Shown: one piece after another, positions 36,084 to 43,198 of the stretch | Layout of the letters: the number at the start of each line of letters is the position of its first letter | Numbering within the stretch: position 1 is the first letter of the stretch | Source of the DNA: Lachnospiraceae bacterium | Lineage (GTDB): Bacteria; Bacillota; Clostridia; Lachnospirales; Lachnospiraceae | Length of the DNA stretch: 64,000 nucleotides | Direction of reading: 5' to 3' | Assembly (NCBI GenBank): GCA_016282745.1 | Contig: JAEELL010000153.1 | Span: 1 to 64,000, forward strand | Translations under genes and position numbers: made by a program | The notes under the pieces: generated by a model | The model's database searches: none | The model's input: only the letters and a program-made list of their open reading frames with translations | What the model was told of the DNA's origin: nothing

Positions 36084-36251
36084 GTGTTAATGTATTATGA
36101 AGTAGTGACAATTGATGGGGATTATGCTCACTTAAAAAGAACTGATGTAGAGACAGATGATTTGAAGATAGTTGCACGAGCGTTGCTCCCTGCAGAAATA
36201 AATGAAGGAACAAAATTGAAATATGAAGCACTTCAGTACGAAATCATATAG
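36084..36251 (+). CDS. DUF3006-like small protein
   Basis: A 55-residue protein starting at GTG 36084, 6-7 bases after AAGGAGG. It reads MLMYYEVVTIDGDYAHLKRT at its start and ends with a LLPAEINEGTKLKYE pattern. The D-G-D-Y-A followed by L-P-A and E-G-T is the layout of DUF3006 proteins, which often accompany secreted or membrane hydrolases. Its last 29 bases overlap the start of the C39-like gene, so the two are probably translationally coupled. Role unknown. Confidence 0.65.
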   Translation: MLMYYEVVTIDGDYAHLKRTDVETDDLKIVARALLPAEINEGTKLKYEALQYEII

Positions 36252-36894
36252 TGGGCAGGACGGATACGGATATGGAAGTATATACGATCCTGAAAAATAC
36301 CTTAAAGACAGATATAAGAAAGAATGTGTTAAAGTCGAAGAAAAGATAATCCCAATGGATGAGTTTGTGTGTGGTGATTTTTCTGATAACGGTATTTGTT
36401 CAATTGTGGCAATTACAAGAGTTGCTACTTTCTATGCAAAAAACGGGTATGACAATATTCCAAAGGATTATAAGAAAAATTTTGAAAAAATAATCAGCAT
36501 TGCAGAACAAAACGGATATACAGAGAAAAAGGGAACACCATTCTTTAAGATAAGAAAAATACTAAAATGCGTATTTAAAGAATACGGATATTGCAAAACG
36601 GTATTGAAGACCAAGTATATCTGGAGTTTTGACACAGAAGTAAAAAGAGAGATAGATGCAGGCCGACCGGTCATAATGAATATTGCAAGAGGACACTATG
36701 TGGATCACTCTATTACAGTTTGCGGTTATGCAATTTTTAGAGAAAAGGATAATGAAAGAACGGTTCACAGAATGATATGTGTCCATGATGGCTGGAGAGA
36801 GAAAATCAGATTTATTGATTATGAAGACTTTGCTTACGATTATTTAAGAGCAGGTATTGGGTCTTTTAATCTTATTAAAAGAATACAAAAGTGA
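36223..36894 (+). CDS. C39-like cysteine peptidase domain protein
   Basis: A 223-residue protein with the layout of Peptidase_C39_2: a Cys early (NGICSIVAITRVATFY, Cys near 66), a His (HYVDHSITVCGYA) and a later Asp (VCVHDGW-like, CVHDGWREK). The GRPVIMNIARGHYVDH stretch is typical. It lacks a signal peptide, so it is probably cytoplasmic or exported by another route. The ATG at 36223 lies inside the upstream small gene and has only a weak ribosome site, implying coupled translation. Substrate unknown; C39-like domains cleave peptides, often at double-glycine leaders. Confidence 0.7.
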   Translation: MKHFSTKSYSGQDGYGYGSIYDPEKYLKDRYKKECVKVEEKIIPMDEFVCGDFSDNGICSIVAITRVATFYAKNGYDNIPKDYKKNFEKIISIAEQNGYTEKKGTPFFKIRKILKCVFKEYGYCKTVLKTKYIWSFDTEVKREIDAGRPVIMNIARGHYVDHSITVCGYAIFREKDNERTVHRMICVHDGWREKIRFIDYEDFAYDYLRAGIGSFNLIKRIQK

Positions 36895-36910
36895 TTGCAG
36901 AATACTAGTA

Positions 36911-36957
36911 GAGTTATTCTGAAAACTGCTGAAGTTTACGTTTCAAAAATATATGTA
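36911..36957. repeat. Dispersed repeat related to 42639-42736
   Basis: GAGTTATTCTGAAAACTGCT followed by a GTTTACGTTTCA block matches one arm at 42693-42736 and the complement of the other at 42639-42669. Both copies lie in intergenic DNA. Confidence 0.65.
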
Positions 36958-36981
36958 GAATGAGTAAGAAAGTGAGAAAAA

Positions 36982-38457
36982 ATGATATATTTGAATGATA
37001 TCAGAGGATTGGCAGAAGATTGTATTAAGATGGGGATTCTGATATGCATTGTTGCTATTATGTTATATGTTATCGGGTATCTTTTGATCTATAAAAAAAT
37101 ATTAAAAGGTGAAAAGACATTATCAGCTTTAAGAAGTTGTTATATTGCTATATTAGTTAGTTACGTATTAGGGATATTGATTGTAACATGTCTTTACAGA
37201 CATGGAGCTTATCTAAGAAAAATCAGTCCTTTGTTTTGGTCATATAGAGAAGCCTGGATTAGAGGAAACATAACTGATTTTCGTAACATAGTATTAAATA
37301 TTGTTATGTTTATACCTCTTGGAATACTGCTTCCAATTGGTATAAAAAAATTCAGAGTCTGGTGGAAAACTTATCTTGCAGGTTTTTGTTTTTCATTATT
37401 CATTGAATCAATTCAATTTATCTTTGGTATTGGTACAGCGGAAGCTGATGATCTGTTCGGAAATACCCTGGGAACGATAATAGGTTTTGGTATTTTTGTA
37501 GAAGTATGTTTTGCCTTTAAAATGATAGTGAAAAAGGTGGAAAATGAGACCAAGGAAATAATTCGATTTGTTATTTTTTCAATACCTGTCTTGGCTACTT
37601 TGACAGCAATGGCGGTGGCTTATTCTATTTACATTCATCAGGGAATTGGATATAGCAAATATGAATGCATTGAAAAGATTGATGCAAAACTGATAAATGC
37701 AAAAGCATCCTATGAATTAAGTGAAAATTGTGTAGAAATGGATGTTTATAAGGCTCCGATACTAAACAGGGATGAGGCATATAATAAAGGAAAAAACATC
37801 ATTGAAAAATTAGGCGGAGAGGTTGATGAAGGACGCAATGACTATTATGATGAAACACTCTTTATGGCTTCAAAAAGTCAGATTTTAGTCAGCGTAGATT
37901 ATTACGGTGGTGTATATGATATTTATTATCCTCTTGCGGAATTTGACGGAAATCACTATGACATGTGGGACGAAACAGAAGCTTCAAATGATGAAAAAGT
38001 GGATGTGACCGGTTATGAAAAAGAAAAGGTTATAGAAGACCTTAAGGAGATAAATGTAGATGTTCCGGTACAGGCACAGTTTACAAATTCAGGAGATAGA
38101 AATTATTATTTTAAAGCAGATTCAATAGTTTTGGACGATAAAATGTTATTTGGAAATATCAGATGTGAATATAATGAATACGGAGAAATTCGTTATGTTG
38201 AAAATAAACTTGTTGAGACTCATAAAGATAAAAAATACAAAACTATAAGTGAAAAAGAAGCTTTCAAAAAAATAGAAAATGGCGAGTTTGTATATGATGA
38301 GTATGATTATTATAATGATAATTTAGATATTGAAGTTAAATCATCTAAAATTAAATATGGAATGGATTCCATGGGTTATTATCAGCCGGAGTATTTATTT
38401 TATTGCAGGATTAATGGAGAAAATTCAGAGATAGTAATACCGGCAATAGAAAAATAG
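36982..38457 (+). CDS. VanZ-like membrane protein with large C-terminal domain
   Basis: A 491-residue membrane protein. Residues ~1-215 contain about six helices and the VanZ signature: FRNIVLNIVMFIPLGILLPI, FIESIQFIFGIGTAEADDLF and GNTLGTIIGFGIF. VanZ proteins are linked to teicoplanin-type glycopeptide tolerance, though most relatives have no proven role. After the last helix (~residue 210) comes a soluble, probably extracytoplasmic domain of ~270 residues with two similar halves (KNIIEKLGGEVDEG, then EAFKKIENGEF). That domain is not part of standard VanZ and is not recognised. A terminator follows. Confidence 0.75.
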   Translation: MIYLNDIRGLAEDCIKMGILICIVAIMLYVIGYLLIYKKILKGEKTLSALRSCYIAILVSYVLGILIVTCLYRHGAYLRKISPLFWSYREAWIRGNITDFRNIVLNIVMFIPLGILLPIGIKKFRVWWKTYLAGFCFSLFIESIQFIFGIGTAEADDLFGNTLGTIIGFGIFVEVCFAFKMIVKKVENETKEIIRFVIFSIPVLATLTAMAVAYSIYIHQGIGYSKYECIEKIDAKLINAKASYELSENCVEMDVYKAPILNRDEAYNKGKNIIEKLGGEVDEGRNDYYDETLFMASKSQILVSVDYYGGVYDIYYPLAEFDGNHYDMWDETEASNDEKVDVTGYEKEKVIEDLKEINVDVPVQAQFTNSGDRNYYFKADSIVLDDKMLFGNIRCEYNEYGEIRYVENKLVETHKDKKYKTISEKEAFKKIENGEFVYDEYDYYNDNLDIEVKSSKIKYGMDSMGYYQPEYLFYCRINGENSEIVIPAIEK

Positions 38458-38468
38458 CGCATTTTGCA

Positions 38469-38493
38469 GCAAGAACGCTGAGGCGTTCTTGAA
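38469..38493. repeat. Dispersed small hairpin element, copy b
   Basis: CAAGAACGC and GCGTTCTTG arms around TGAG form a perfect 9-bp hairpin 12 bp after the VanZ-like stop codon. Related copies lie at 11527, 40760 and 45988. Confidence 0.7.
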
Positions 38494-38500
38494 ATCAAAT

Positions 38501-38549
38501 AAAGGTTGCAATTATTCATTTGAAAATAGAAGAGTAATTGCAACCTTTG
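38501..38549. terminator. Bidirectional terminator between VanZ-like and Arc-like genes
   Basis: Perfect arms AAAGGTTGCAATTA (38501-38514) and TAATTGCAACCTTT (38535-38548). It serves both convergent genes. Confidence 0.8.
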
Positions 38550-38552
38550 CTA

Positions 38553-38843
38553 TTAATTGGAATTTTTGCGCTTTTTAACACATTCAGCCAAAAGATATTC
38601 AATCTGACCGTTTATGGATCTGAAATCTTCTTCAGCCCACTGAGCGATATCTTCCCACAGTGAAGGAGCCAAGCGAAGGAGAATCTGCTTTTTAGATTTC
38701 TCTTTTTCTTTTAATTTCTTTTCCCGATCCTTAATCTCTTTTTCTAATAAATCAAGTTTTTCAAGACGCTCTAGCAATTGTTTTTCTTTTTTGTCTAAAT
38801 CATCATTATTATTATTATTATTATTATTTTTTTTGTTTTGCAT
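38553..38843 (-). CDS. Arc-like ribbon-helix-helix protein with coiled coil
   Basis: A 96-residue protein started at ATG 38843-38841, behind AGGTGTGA. A poly-Asn stretch encoded by an AAT triplet repeat is followed by a charged coiled coil (LLERLEKLDLLEKEIKDREK). The C-terminus has an Arc-like ribbon-helix-helix: KQILLRLAPSLWEDIAQWAE, then RSINGQIEYLLAECV. Such proteins bind short operator repeats as dimers. It lies downstream of and on the same strand as the SPFH gene, so it is probably cotranscribed, and the palindromes at 39977-39997 are a candidate target. Confidence 0.8.
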   Translation of the reverse strand: MQNKKNNNNNNNNDDLDKKEKQLLERLEKLDLLEKEIKDREKKLKEKEKSKKQILLRLAPSLWEDIAQWAEEDFRSINGQIEYLLAECVKKRKNSN

Positions 38844-38871
38844 TAAATCACACCTTTTTTTATTTTTCAAG

Positions 38872-38920
38872 AATGCTTCTAATAAATGCTTCTAATAAAT
38901 GCTTTTAATAAATGCTTCCG
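38872..38920. repeat. 13-bp tandem repeat across the SPFH stop codon
   Basis: Four copies (the first partial) of ATAAATGCTTCTA run through the 3' end and stop codon of the SPFH gene into the short gap before the Arc-like gene. Confidence 0.88.
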
Positions 38921-39960
38921 CTGTTAACAATAGGTTGAGCATCCTTGTTTCCGCATAATACTACAAGCAGATTGCTAACCATTGCAGCCTTTCTCTCCTC
39001 ATCAAGAACAACCACTTCATCTTCATTTAGTTGGTCAATGGCCATCTCAACCATGCTCACTGCACCTTCAACAATCTTTTGTCTTGCGGCAATTATAGCA
39101 GTAGCCTGCTGTCTCTGCAACATGGCAGCGGCAATTTCTTCAGCATATGAAAGATGAGTAATTTTAACATCCATAATTTCTATTCCTGCATCAACAACTT
39201 TTTCCTGGAGTTCTGCCTGCATACTCTCCGCAATCTTCTGACTGCTGCCTCTTAAAGATTCCTCTGTTCCGGCCTCATCTTCATCCATTACATCATAAGG
39301 ATAGAGTTTGGCGATATTTCTTATTGTTGAGTCGCTCTGAATAGAGAGATAAGTCATATAATTATCAACATTAAGAACTGCCTTTGTAGGATCTACAACT
39401 TTCCAAATTACAACCGCACCAATAATAATAGGATTTCCTAATACATCGTTTACTTTCTGCTTCTCATTGTGCAAAGTCATAATTTTTGTTGAAACTTTTT
39501 TGCTAGGCATTGCTACGTTAACTGAGCTGGTTCCGTTAGGATTATTCTGTAAAACGATGGAAGCGCCTGTTCCGCTAGGATTAGAAAGTCCTGTTTCTTT
39601 GGTTGGATTAACGGCAATACAAAATGGATTTGTGTGATAAAATCCTGATTCCTTTATTGTGCCGTAATACTTACCAAAAAGTGTAAGAACCAATGCTTCG
39701 TTAGGTTTGATAATATGAAAACCGCAAGAGTAAATAATTGCATATGTAAGTAGTGCAATAAAAGCGATTAGTCCTGCAATCCCCAGTCCTGTATGGAGAG
39801 AACTTGCATGCTCATCTCCGTAAGCAAAACAGTAAATGAATCCTAACAGAAGTGCCACTGAAGCTACATACTGAAAAATATTGAAAAATAGCAGTGGCAT
39901 ACCATTTGCCTTTGTAATTTCCTTCTCAATAATATCATTGTTATTTTTTTCTTTACTCAT
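38905..39960 (-). CDS. SPFH/Band 7 membrane protein
   Basis: A 351-residue SPFH-domain protein. Two N-terminal membrane helices ([19 protein letters not shown] and [19 protein letters not shown]) precede the SPFH domain: [40 protein letters not shown], then a helical part with [21 protein letters not shown] long helix ([20 protein letters not shown]) follows. SPFH proteins form oligomeric rings that organise membrane microdomains. The ATG follows AGGAGG. The pairing with an Arc-like regulator gene downstream is seen in other Clostridia as I recall; not checked. Confidence 0.88.
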   Translation of the reverse strand: MSKEKNNNDIIEKEITKANGMPLLFFNIFQYVASVALLLGFIYCFAYGDEHASSLHTGLGIAGLIAFIALLTYAIIYSCGFHIIKPNEALVLTLFGKYYGTIKESGFYHTNPFCIAVNPTKETGLSNPSGTGASIVLQNNPNGTSSVNVAMPSKKVSTKIMTLHNEKQKVNDVLGNPIIIGAVVIWKVVDPTKAVLNVDNYMTYLSIQSDSTIRNIAKLYPYDVMDEDEAGTEESLRGSSQKIAESMQAELQEKVVDAGIEIMDVKITHLSYAEEIAAAMLQRQQATAIIAARQKIVEGAVSMVEMAIDQLNEDEVVVLDEERKAAMVSNLLVVLCGNKDAQPIVNSGSIY

Positions 39961-39976
39961 AGTAAAACCTCCTTTT

Positions 39977-39997
39977 GTGATATCATTATGATATCAC
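39977..39997. promoter_or_regulatory. Double palindromic operator of the SPFH operon
   Basis: Two TGATATCA palindromes, 11 bp centre to centre and together symmetric, cover the region just after the -10 box of the minus-strand promoter. Paired short palindromes are a typical target of ribbon-helix-helix proteins such as the one encoded at 38553. Confidence 0.6.
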
Positions 39998-40024
39998 TAT
40001 AATATCTATTTGCAAAAATGTCAA
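39996..40024 (-). promoter_or_regulatory. SPFH operon promoter
   Basis: On the minus strand TTGACA (40024-40019) and TATAGT (40001-39996) are 17 bp apart, reading into the operator and the SPFH start. Confidence 0.78.
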
Positions 40025-40051
40025 TGATTGGTGTCAAAGAAAAAAATAATG

Positions 40052-40060
40052 TGTTATAAT
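40052..40060 (+). promoter_or_regulatory. Extended -10 promoter of the HAD gene
   Basis: TGTTATAAT (40052-40060) is an extended -10 element 33 bp before the ATG at 40093, back-to-back with the SPFH promoter. No good -35 box. Confidence 0.6.
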
Positions 40061-40092
40061 CGAGTCTGGAATAAATTGCAAAAGGAGAATGT

Positions 40093-40758
40093 ATGAGGGC
40101 AGTAATTTTTGATATGGATGGTGTGATATTTGACTCGGAAAGAGCGTATATTGAGTGTTGGAAACCTATCGAAAAAGAATTTGGTATTCTCGATTTAGAG
40201 GATACAATGTTCAAATGTATAGGGGTGAACTCCAATATGACAAAAAAGATTTTTACAGAAAAATACGGTTCTGATTTTCCGCTTGAAAAATATCAGCAGA
40301 TGGCATCTGTTTCTATGAGAAATCTGGTAGACAGTGGTAAACTGCCAAAGAAAAAAGGAATTGATGAATTGCTTGAATTTTTAAAGGCTAAAAGAATACC
40401 TATGGCGGTTGCTTCTTCAACAAAGAGTGAAACAGTTAAAAGAGAACTGAAGATGGCCGGAATATTAGAGTATTTTGATGTGATTGTAGGCGGAGACATG
40501 GTCGAAAAGAGTAAACCGGAGCCGGATATTTTTTTTGAGGCAGCAGAGCAACTTGGAGTACAACCGGGAGAGTGTACGGTAATAGAAGATTCACATAACG
40601 GTATAAGAGCTGCATACGCTGCAGGAATGACTGCGATAATGGTTCCTGATTTACTTGAACCAAATGACGAAATGAGAGAAAAGGCAACTTGTATTTTCGA
40701 GTCATTGGTTGAAGTTAGAAAGTATCTCCTTCGCAGTTATAAGCCTTCGACGGATTGA
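40093..40758 (+). CDS. HAD-superfamily phosphatase/phosphoglucomutase-like
   Basis: A 221-residue HAD hydrolase of subfamily IA with an alpha-helical cap. Motif I is FDMDGVIFDSE (nucleophile Asp8), motif II is VASSTKSE, motif III includes the Lys of KSKPEPDIF and motif IV is VIEDSHNGIRAA. These sequences fit beta-phosphoglucomutase-like and sugar-phosphatase members; the substrate cannot be fixed. AAAGGAG precedes the ATG. Confidence 0.88.
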   Translation: MRAVIFDMDGVIFDSERAYIECWKPIEKEFGILDLEDTMFKCIGVNSNMTKKIFTEKYGSDFPLEKYQQMASVSMRNLVDSGKLPKKKGIDELLEFLKAKRIPMAVASSTKSETVKRELKMAGILEYFDVIVGGDMVEKSKPEPDIFFEAAEQLGVQPGECTVIEDSHNGIRAAYAAGMTAIMVPDLLEPNDEMREKATCIFESLVEVRKYLLRSYKPSTD

Positions 40759-40759
40759 A

Positions 40760-40784
40760 GCAAGAACGCTGAGGCATTATTGAA
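40760..40784. repeat. Dispersed small hairpin element, copy c
   Basis: GCAAGAACGCTGAGGCATTA followed by TTGAA begins two bases after the HAD stop codon. It is identical to copy b over its first 16 bases; the second arm has diverged. Confidence 0.7.
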
Positions 40785-40827
40785 TTATTAAAAAATGTAA
40801 AGGATATAATTTTTGAGGAATAAGAAA

Positions 40828-41493
40828 ATGAAAAAGATGTATTGTATATTGCTTGTTGGATGCCTGGCATTCAGCACCCTTACAGGATGCGGGAACACTT
40901 CAACAGTAGATAAGTTAATAGAAGAAAAGAAGGTTGAAAATAATACCGGCGATAATAAAAAATCAGATAAAGATGATACAGATGACAAGACAAGTACAGA
41001 TAATAAGTCAAATGCGGATGGCAATTCAGATACAGATGACAAGACAGGTACAGATAATACAATGGATGGACAGCAGGATGCGGGTTTATCTGAAGAAGGA
41101 GATTCTGAAAAAAATGATGGCAAACTGAGTGAAGATGAGATGAATGATTCTAATAATTCTGAAATGATAGATTTGACAAAACTCAGCAGTTCCATGGTGT
41201 ACGGTCAGGTATATGATATGATGGGAAGTCCTGACAAGTATCTTGGAAAAAAGGTCAGAATGGAAGGAACATTTTCGATATTTGAGGGAACAAAGAGAAA
41301 TTATTATTCCTGCGTTGTTGCTGATGCAACCGCATGTTGCCAGCAGGGAATTGAATTTGAATTGGCGGGAGATTACAAATATCCTGATGATTACCCTGAA
41401 CTTGGAGAGGATATTACCGTAGTGGGAATATTTAATACATATGTTGAGGACGGTGCTAATTATTTCTTCCTTGATAAAGCAAAATTTGAATAG
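40828..41493 (+). CDS. Lipoprotein with C-terminal OB-fold-like domain
   Basis: A 221-residue exported lipoprotein starting at ATG 40828, 9 bases after GAGG; the upstream TTG at 40813 overlaps that site. The signal peptide ends in a lipobox (STLTGC), giving a lipid-modified Cys. A long Asp/Asn/Lys/Thr-rich region (~25-115) has repeated DDKTSTDNKS-like units. The last ~100 residues (QVYDMMGSPDKYLGKKVRME to NYFFLDKAKFE) look like an OB-fold. Ligand and role unknown. It lies between the HAD gene and cysK with no strong promoter seen. Confidence 0.75.
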   Translation: MKKMYCILLVGCLAFSTLTGCGNTSTVDKLIEEKKVENNTGDNKKSDKDDTDDKTSTDNKSNADGNSDTDDKTGTDNTMDGQQDAGLSEEGDSEKNDGKLSEDEMNDSNNSEMIDLTKLSSSMVYGQVYDMMGSPDKYLGKKVRMEGTFSIFEGTKRNYYSCVVADATACCQQGIEFELAGDYKYPDDYPELGEDITVVGIFNTYVEDGANYFFLDKAKFE

Positions 41494-41507
41494 AAATTAA
41501 ATAAATC

Positions 41508-41595
41508 AAATAGAAAATAACAATTTGGCGTATAAAATATATTGACAAAATAGAAAGAAACAATTTGGCAAGTAAAATATATTAACAAAATAGAT
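41508..41595. repeat. 40-bp tandem duplication between lipoprotein and cysK
   Basis: Two copies of a ~40-bp unit containing CAATTTGGC (at 41521 and 41561) and TAAAATATATT, plus the beginning of a third. No open frame and no riboswitch was recognised in this gap. Confidence 0.85.
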
Positions 41596-41632
41596 GGCAA
41601 GTGATAAATAAAAAGCAGAAAGGAGAAATTAA

Positions 41633-42577
41633 ATGGAGAATATAAGCGGTGTAAAGAAAAGTGCGTTGGAACTGATTGGTGAAACACCTATTTTGGAATT
41701 GGGAAGATACTCAAAAGATGCAGGTGTTCAAAATGTAAATATTTATGCAAAATTAGAATATCTGAATCCTGCGGGATCGACAAAGGACAGAGTTGCACTT
41801 GAAATGATAGAGGATGCGGAAAGCAAAGGCCTTATTAAACCCGGAGCTACAATAATAGAGCCGACAAGCGGTAACACAGGAATAGGACTTGCTGCTGTTG
41901 CTGCTGCAAAAGGATACAGAGCAATTCTTACATTGCCTGAAACAATGAGTGAAGAGAGAAGAACACTTCTTAGAGCTTATGGTGCCGAGATAGTACTTAC
42001 AGAAGGCGCAAAAGGAATGACAGGAGCCATTGAAAAAGCAGAACAACTCAAAAATGAAATAGAGGGAGCTGTAATATTGGGACAGTTTGTGAATCCGGCA
42101 AATCCTGCGGCCCACAAAAAGACAACGGGCCCTGAAATCTACAGACAAATGGAAGGCGAGGTAGACATATTTGTTGCCGGAGTGGGAACAGGAGGAACAA
42201 TTACAGGAATCGGTCAGTATCTCAAAGAGCAGAATCCAAAGATAAAAGTTGTTGCTGTTGAGCCTGCTACAAGCCCGGTTTTGTCAAAAGGAGAGGCGGG
42301 ACCTCATGCTATTCAGGGAATTGGAGCAGGATTTATTCCTGATACTTTGGATATAAATGTATATGATGAAGTGATTGCAATAGAAAACGATGACGCTTTT
42401 GTTGAAGGAAGAAGATTTGCACATTCGGAGGGAATCTTGGTTGGAATATCTTCAGGTGCCGCACTTAAAGCTGCAACAATACTTGCATCACGTGAAGAAA
42501 ACAAAGGAAAGAACATTGTGGTATTGCTTCCGGATTCCGGAGACAGATATCTTTCAACACCATTATTCAAAGATTGA
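41633..42577 (+). CDS. cysK: Cysteine synthase A
   Basis: A 314-residue PLP enzyme that makes L-cysteine from O-acetylserine and sulfide. The PLP lysine is in LNPAGSTKDRVAL, the substrate loop is EPTSGNTGIGLA, the phosphate loop is GVGTGGTITG and the C-terminal motif PDSGDRYLST is present. Length and motif set match CysK rather than CysM or cystathionine synthase. AAAGGAG precedes the ATG. No serine acetyltransferase gene is adjacent. Confidence 0.94.
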   Translation: MENISGVKKSALELIGETPILELGRYSKDAGVQNVNIYAKLEYLNPAGSTKDRVALEMIEDAESKGLIKPGATIIEPTSGNTGIGLAAVAAAKGYRAILTLPETMSEERRTLLRAYGAEIVLTEGAKGMTGAIEKAEQLKNEIEGAVILGQFVNPANPAAHKKTTGPEIYRQMEGEVDIFVAGVGTGGTITGIGQYLKEQNPKIKVVAVEPATSPVLSKGEAGPHAIQGIGAGFIPDTLDINVYDEVIAIENDDAFVEGRRFAHSEGILVGISSGAALKAATILASREENKGKNIVVLLPDSGDRYLSTPLFKD

Positions 42578-42638
42578 TGATTGCTTTGTAATGTATATTT
42601 TTGAAAGCATCTGTAATCCACATTTCACAAAAAATACG

Positions 42639-42736
42639 ATATATGAAACGTAAACTACAGCAGTTTTAAGAAAACATTTGCTTAATGCGACAGAGTATTC
42701 TGAAAACTGCGTAAGAACGTTTCACAAAGTATACGA
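42639..42736. repeat. Inverted-repeat (MITE-like) element
   Basis: Arms of about 30-45 bp face each other: ATGAAACGTAAACTACAGCA with GTTTTAAG on the left and CTGAAAACTGC with ACGTTTCA on the right. One arm also occurs alone at 36911-36957. It encodes nothing and shows no clear target-site duplication by eye. Confidence 0.55.
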
Positions 42737-42819
42737 TTTGAAATGACCGTTTGAGGGGGCGATTGAACCGTTTGAATGGTAGAGTGTTGAAGATATGAAG
42801 AGGTCATTATAAAATAAAA

Positions 42820-43004
42820 GTACAGAGAAGGAAATAATGTATTGTTCCTAATTTGCTAGGGGTGGCGGTTAGGAAGTACGGACTAATTTTTTAGCGGCTG
42901 TGGGGTTGCCGTGATTGAAATTAGTAAAAGGTTTTACAAGAAGGTAATAGTTGTAGTTGGGGATTTAATGCAACGGAGAAGGGCACTCGACAGAGTGCTT
43001 TTTT
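42820..43004 (+). ncRNA. Candidate structured noncoding RNA
   Basis: About 185 nt between a weak promoter (TTGAAG at 42787, TATAAA at 42808, 15-bp spacer) and an intrinsic terminator. Visible helices: TTCCTAA/TTAGGAA (42845-42851 and 42869-42875); ACTAATTT/AAATTAGT (42882-42889 and 42918-42925) enclosing CGGC/GCCG; and GTAAAAGGTTTTAC (42924-42937). GTATT (42839-42843) can pair with AATGC near the 3' end. Size and layout recall 6S-type RNA but the family is not identified. The next gene has its own promoter after the terminator. Confidence 0.45.
42983..43004 (+). terminator. Intrinsic terminator with no upstream ORF
   Basis: GCACTC-GACA-GAGTGC followed by six T residues. The nearest upstream gene, cysK, ends 406 bp earlier, so it most likely ends a noncoding transcript. 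Confidence 0.85.
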
Positions 43005-43028
43005 CGTATAAAAAATATTATTTTAAAA

Positions 43029-43057
43029 TTGAAAATATAAGGCTAATTTGGTACAAT
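43029..43057 (+). promoter_or_regulatory. Promoter of the c-di-GMP gene
   Basis: TTGAAA (43029-43034) and TACAAT (43052-43057) are 17 bp apart, with a TGG extension before the -10 box. The leader to the ATG at 43199 is about 135 nt. Confidence 0.75.
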
Positions 43058-43198
43058 TTACGTATGGACTCACGTCAGTTTGAGACGTTTTATTTGATCG
43101 GATTATTTACAGTGAAAAGTTTAATGTTCACTTTGTGTTGTCTTCTTTTTGAAAGGGATAAAAGTCAGTGATTTTAGAAAATAGCGGGGATTTTTTGT

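Larger units (their letters stand above)
42578..43198. other. Intergenic region, 621 bp
   Basis: No gene was recognised here. It holds an inverted-repeat element (42639-42736), a candidate ncRNA (42820-43004) and the promoter of the c-di-GMP gene (43029-43057). An open frame at 42911-43171 is rejected as coding. Confidence 0.6.

Noticed and set aside
41494..41632. SAM or cysteine T-box leader of cysK
   Set aside because: The gap contains only the 40-bp duplication and a ribosome site; no T-box or riboswitch core is present.
42820..43004. c-di-GMP (GEMM-I) riboswitch controlling the downstream GGDEF/EAL gene
   Set aside because: The GTGGGGTTGCCGTGATTG segment recalls the 3' part of GEMM-I, but the 5' core (CACAGGGCAAACC, GACGCAAAGCC) is absent and the gene has its own promoter downstream.
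42911..43171. 86-codon open frame upstream of the c-di-GMP gene
   Set aside because: It starts at GTG with no ribosome site, crosses a terminator and a consensus promoter, and has no recognisable domain.
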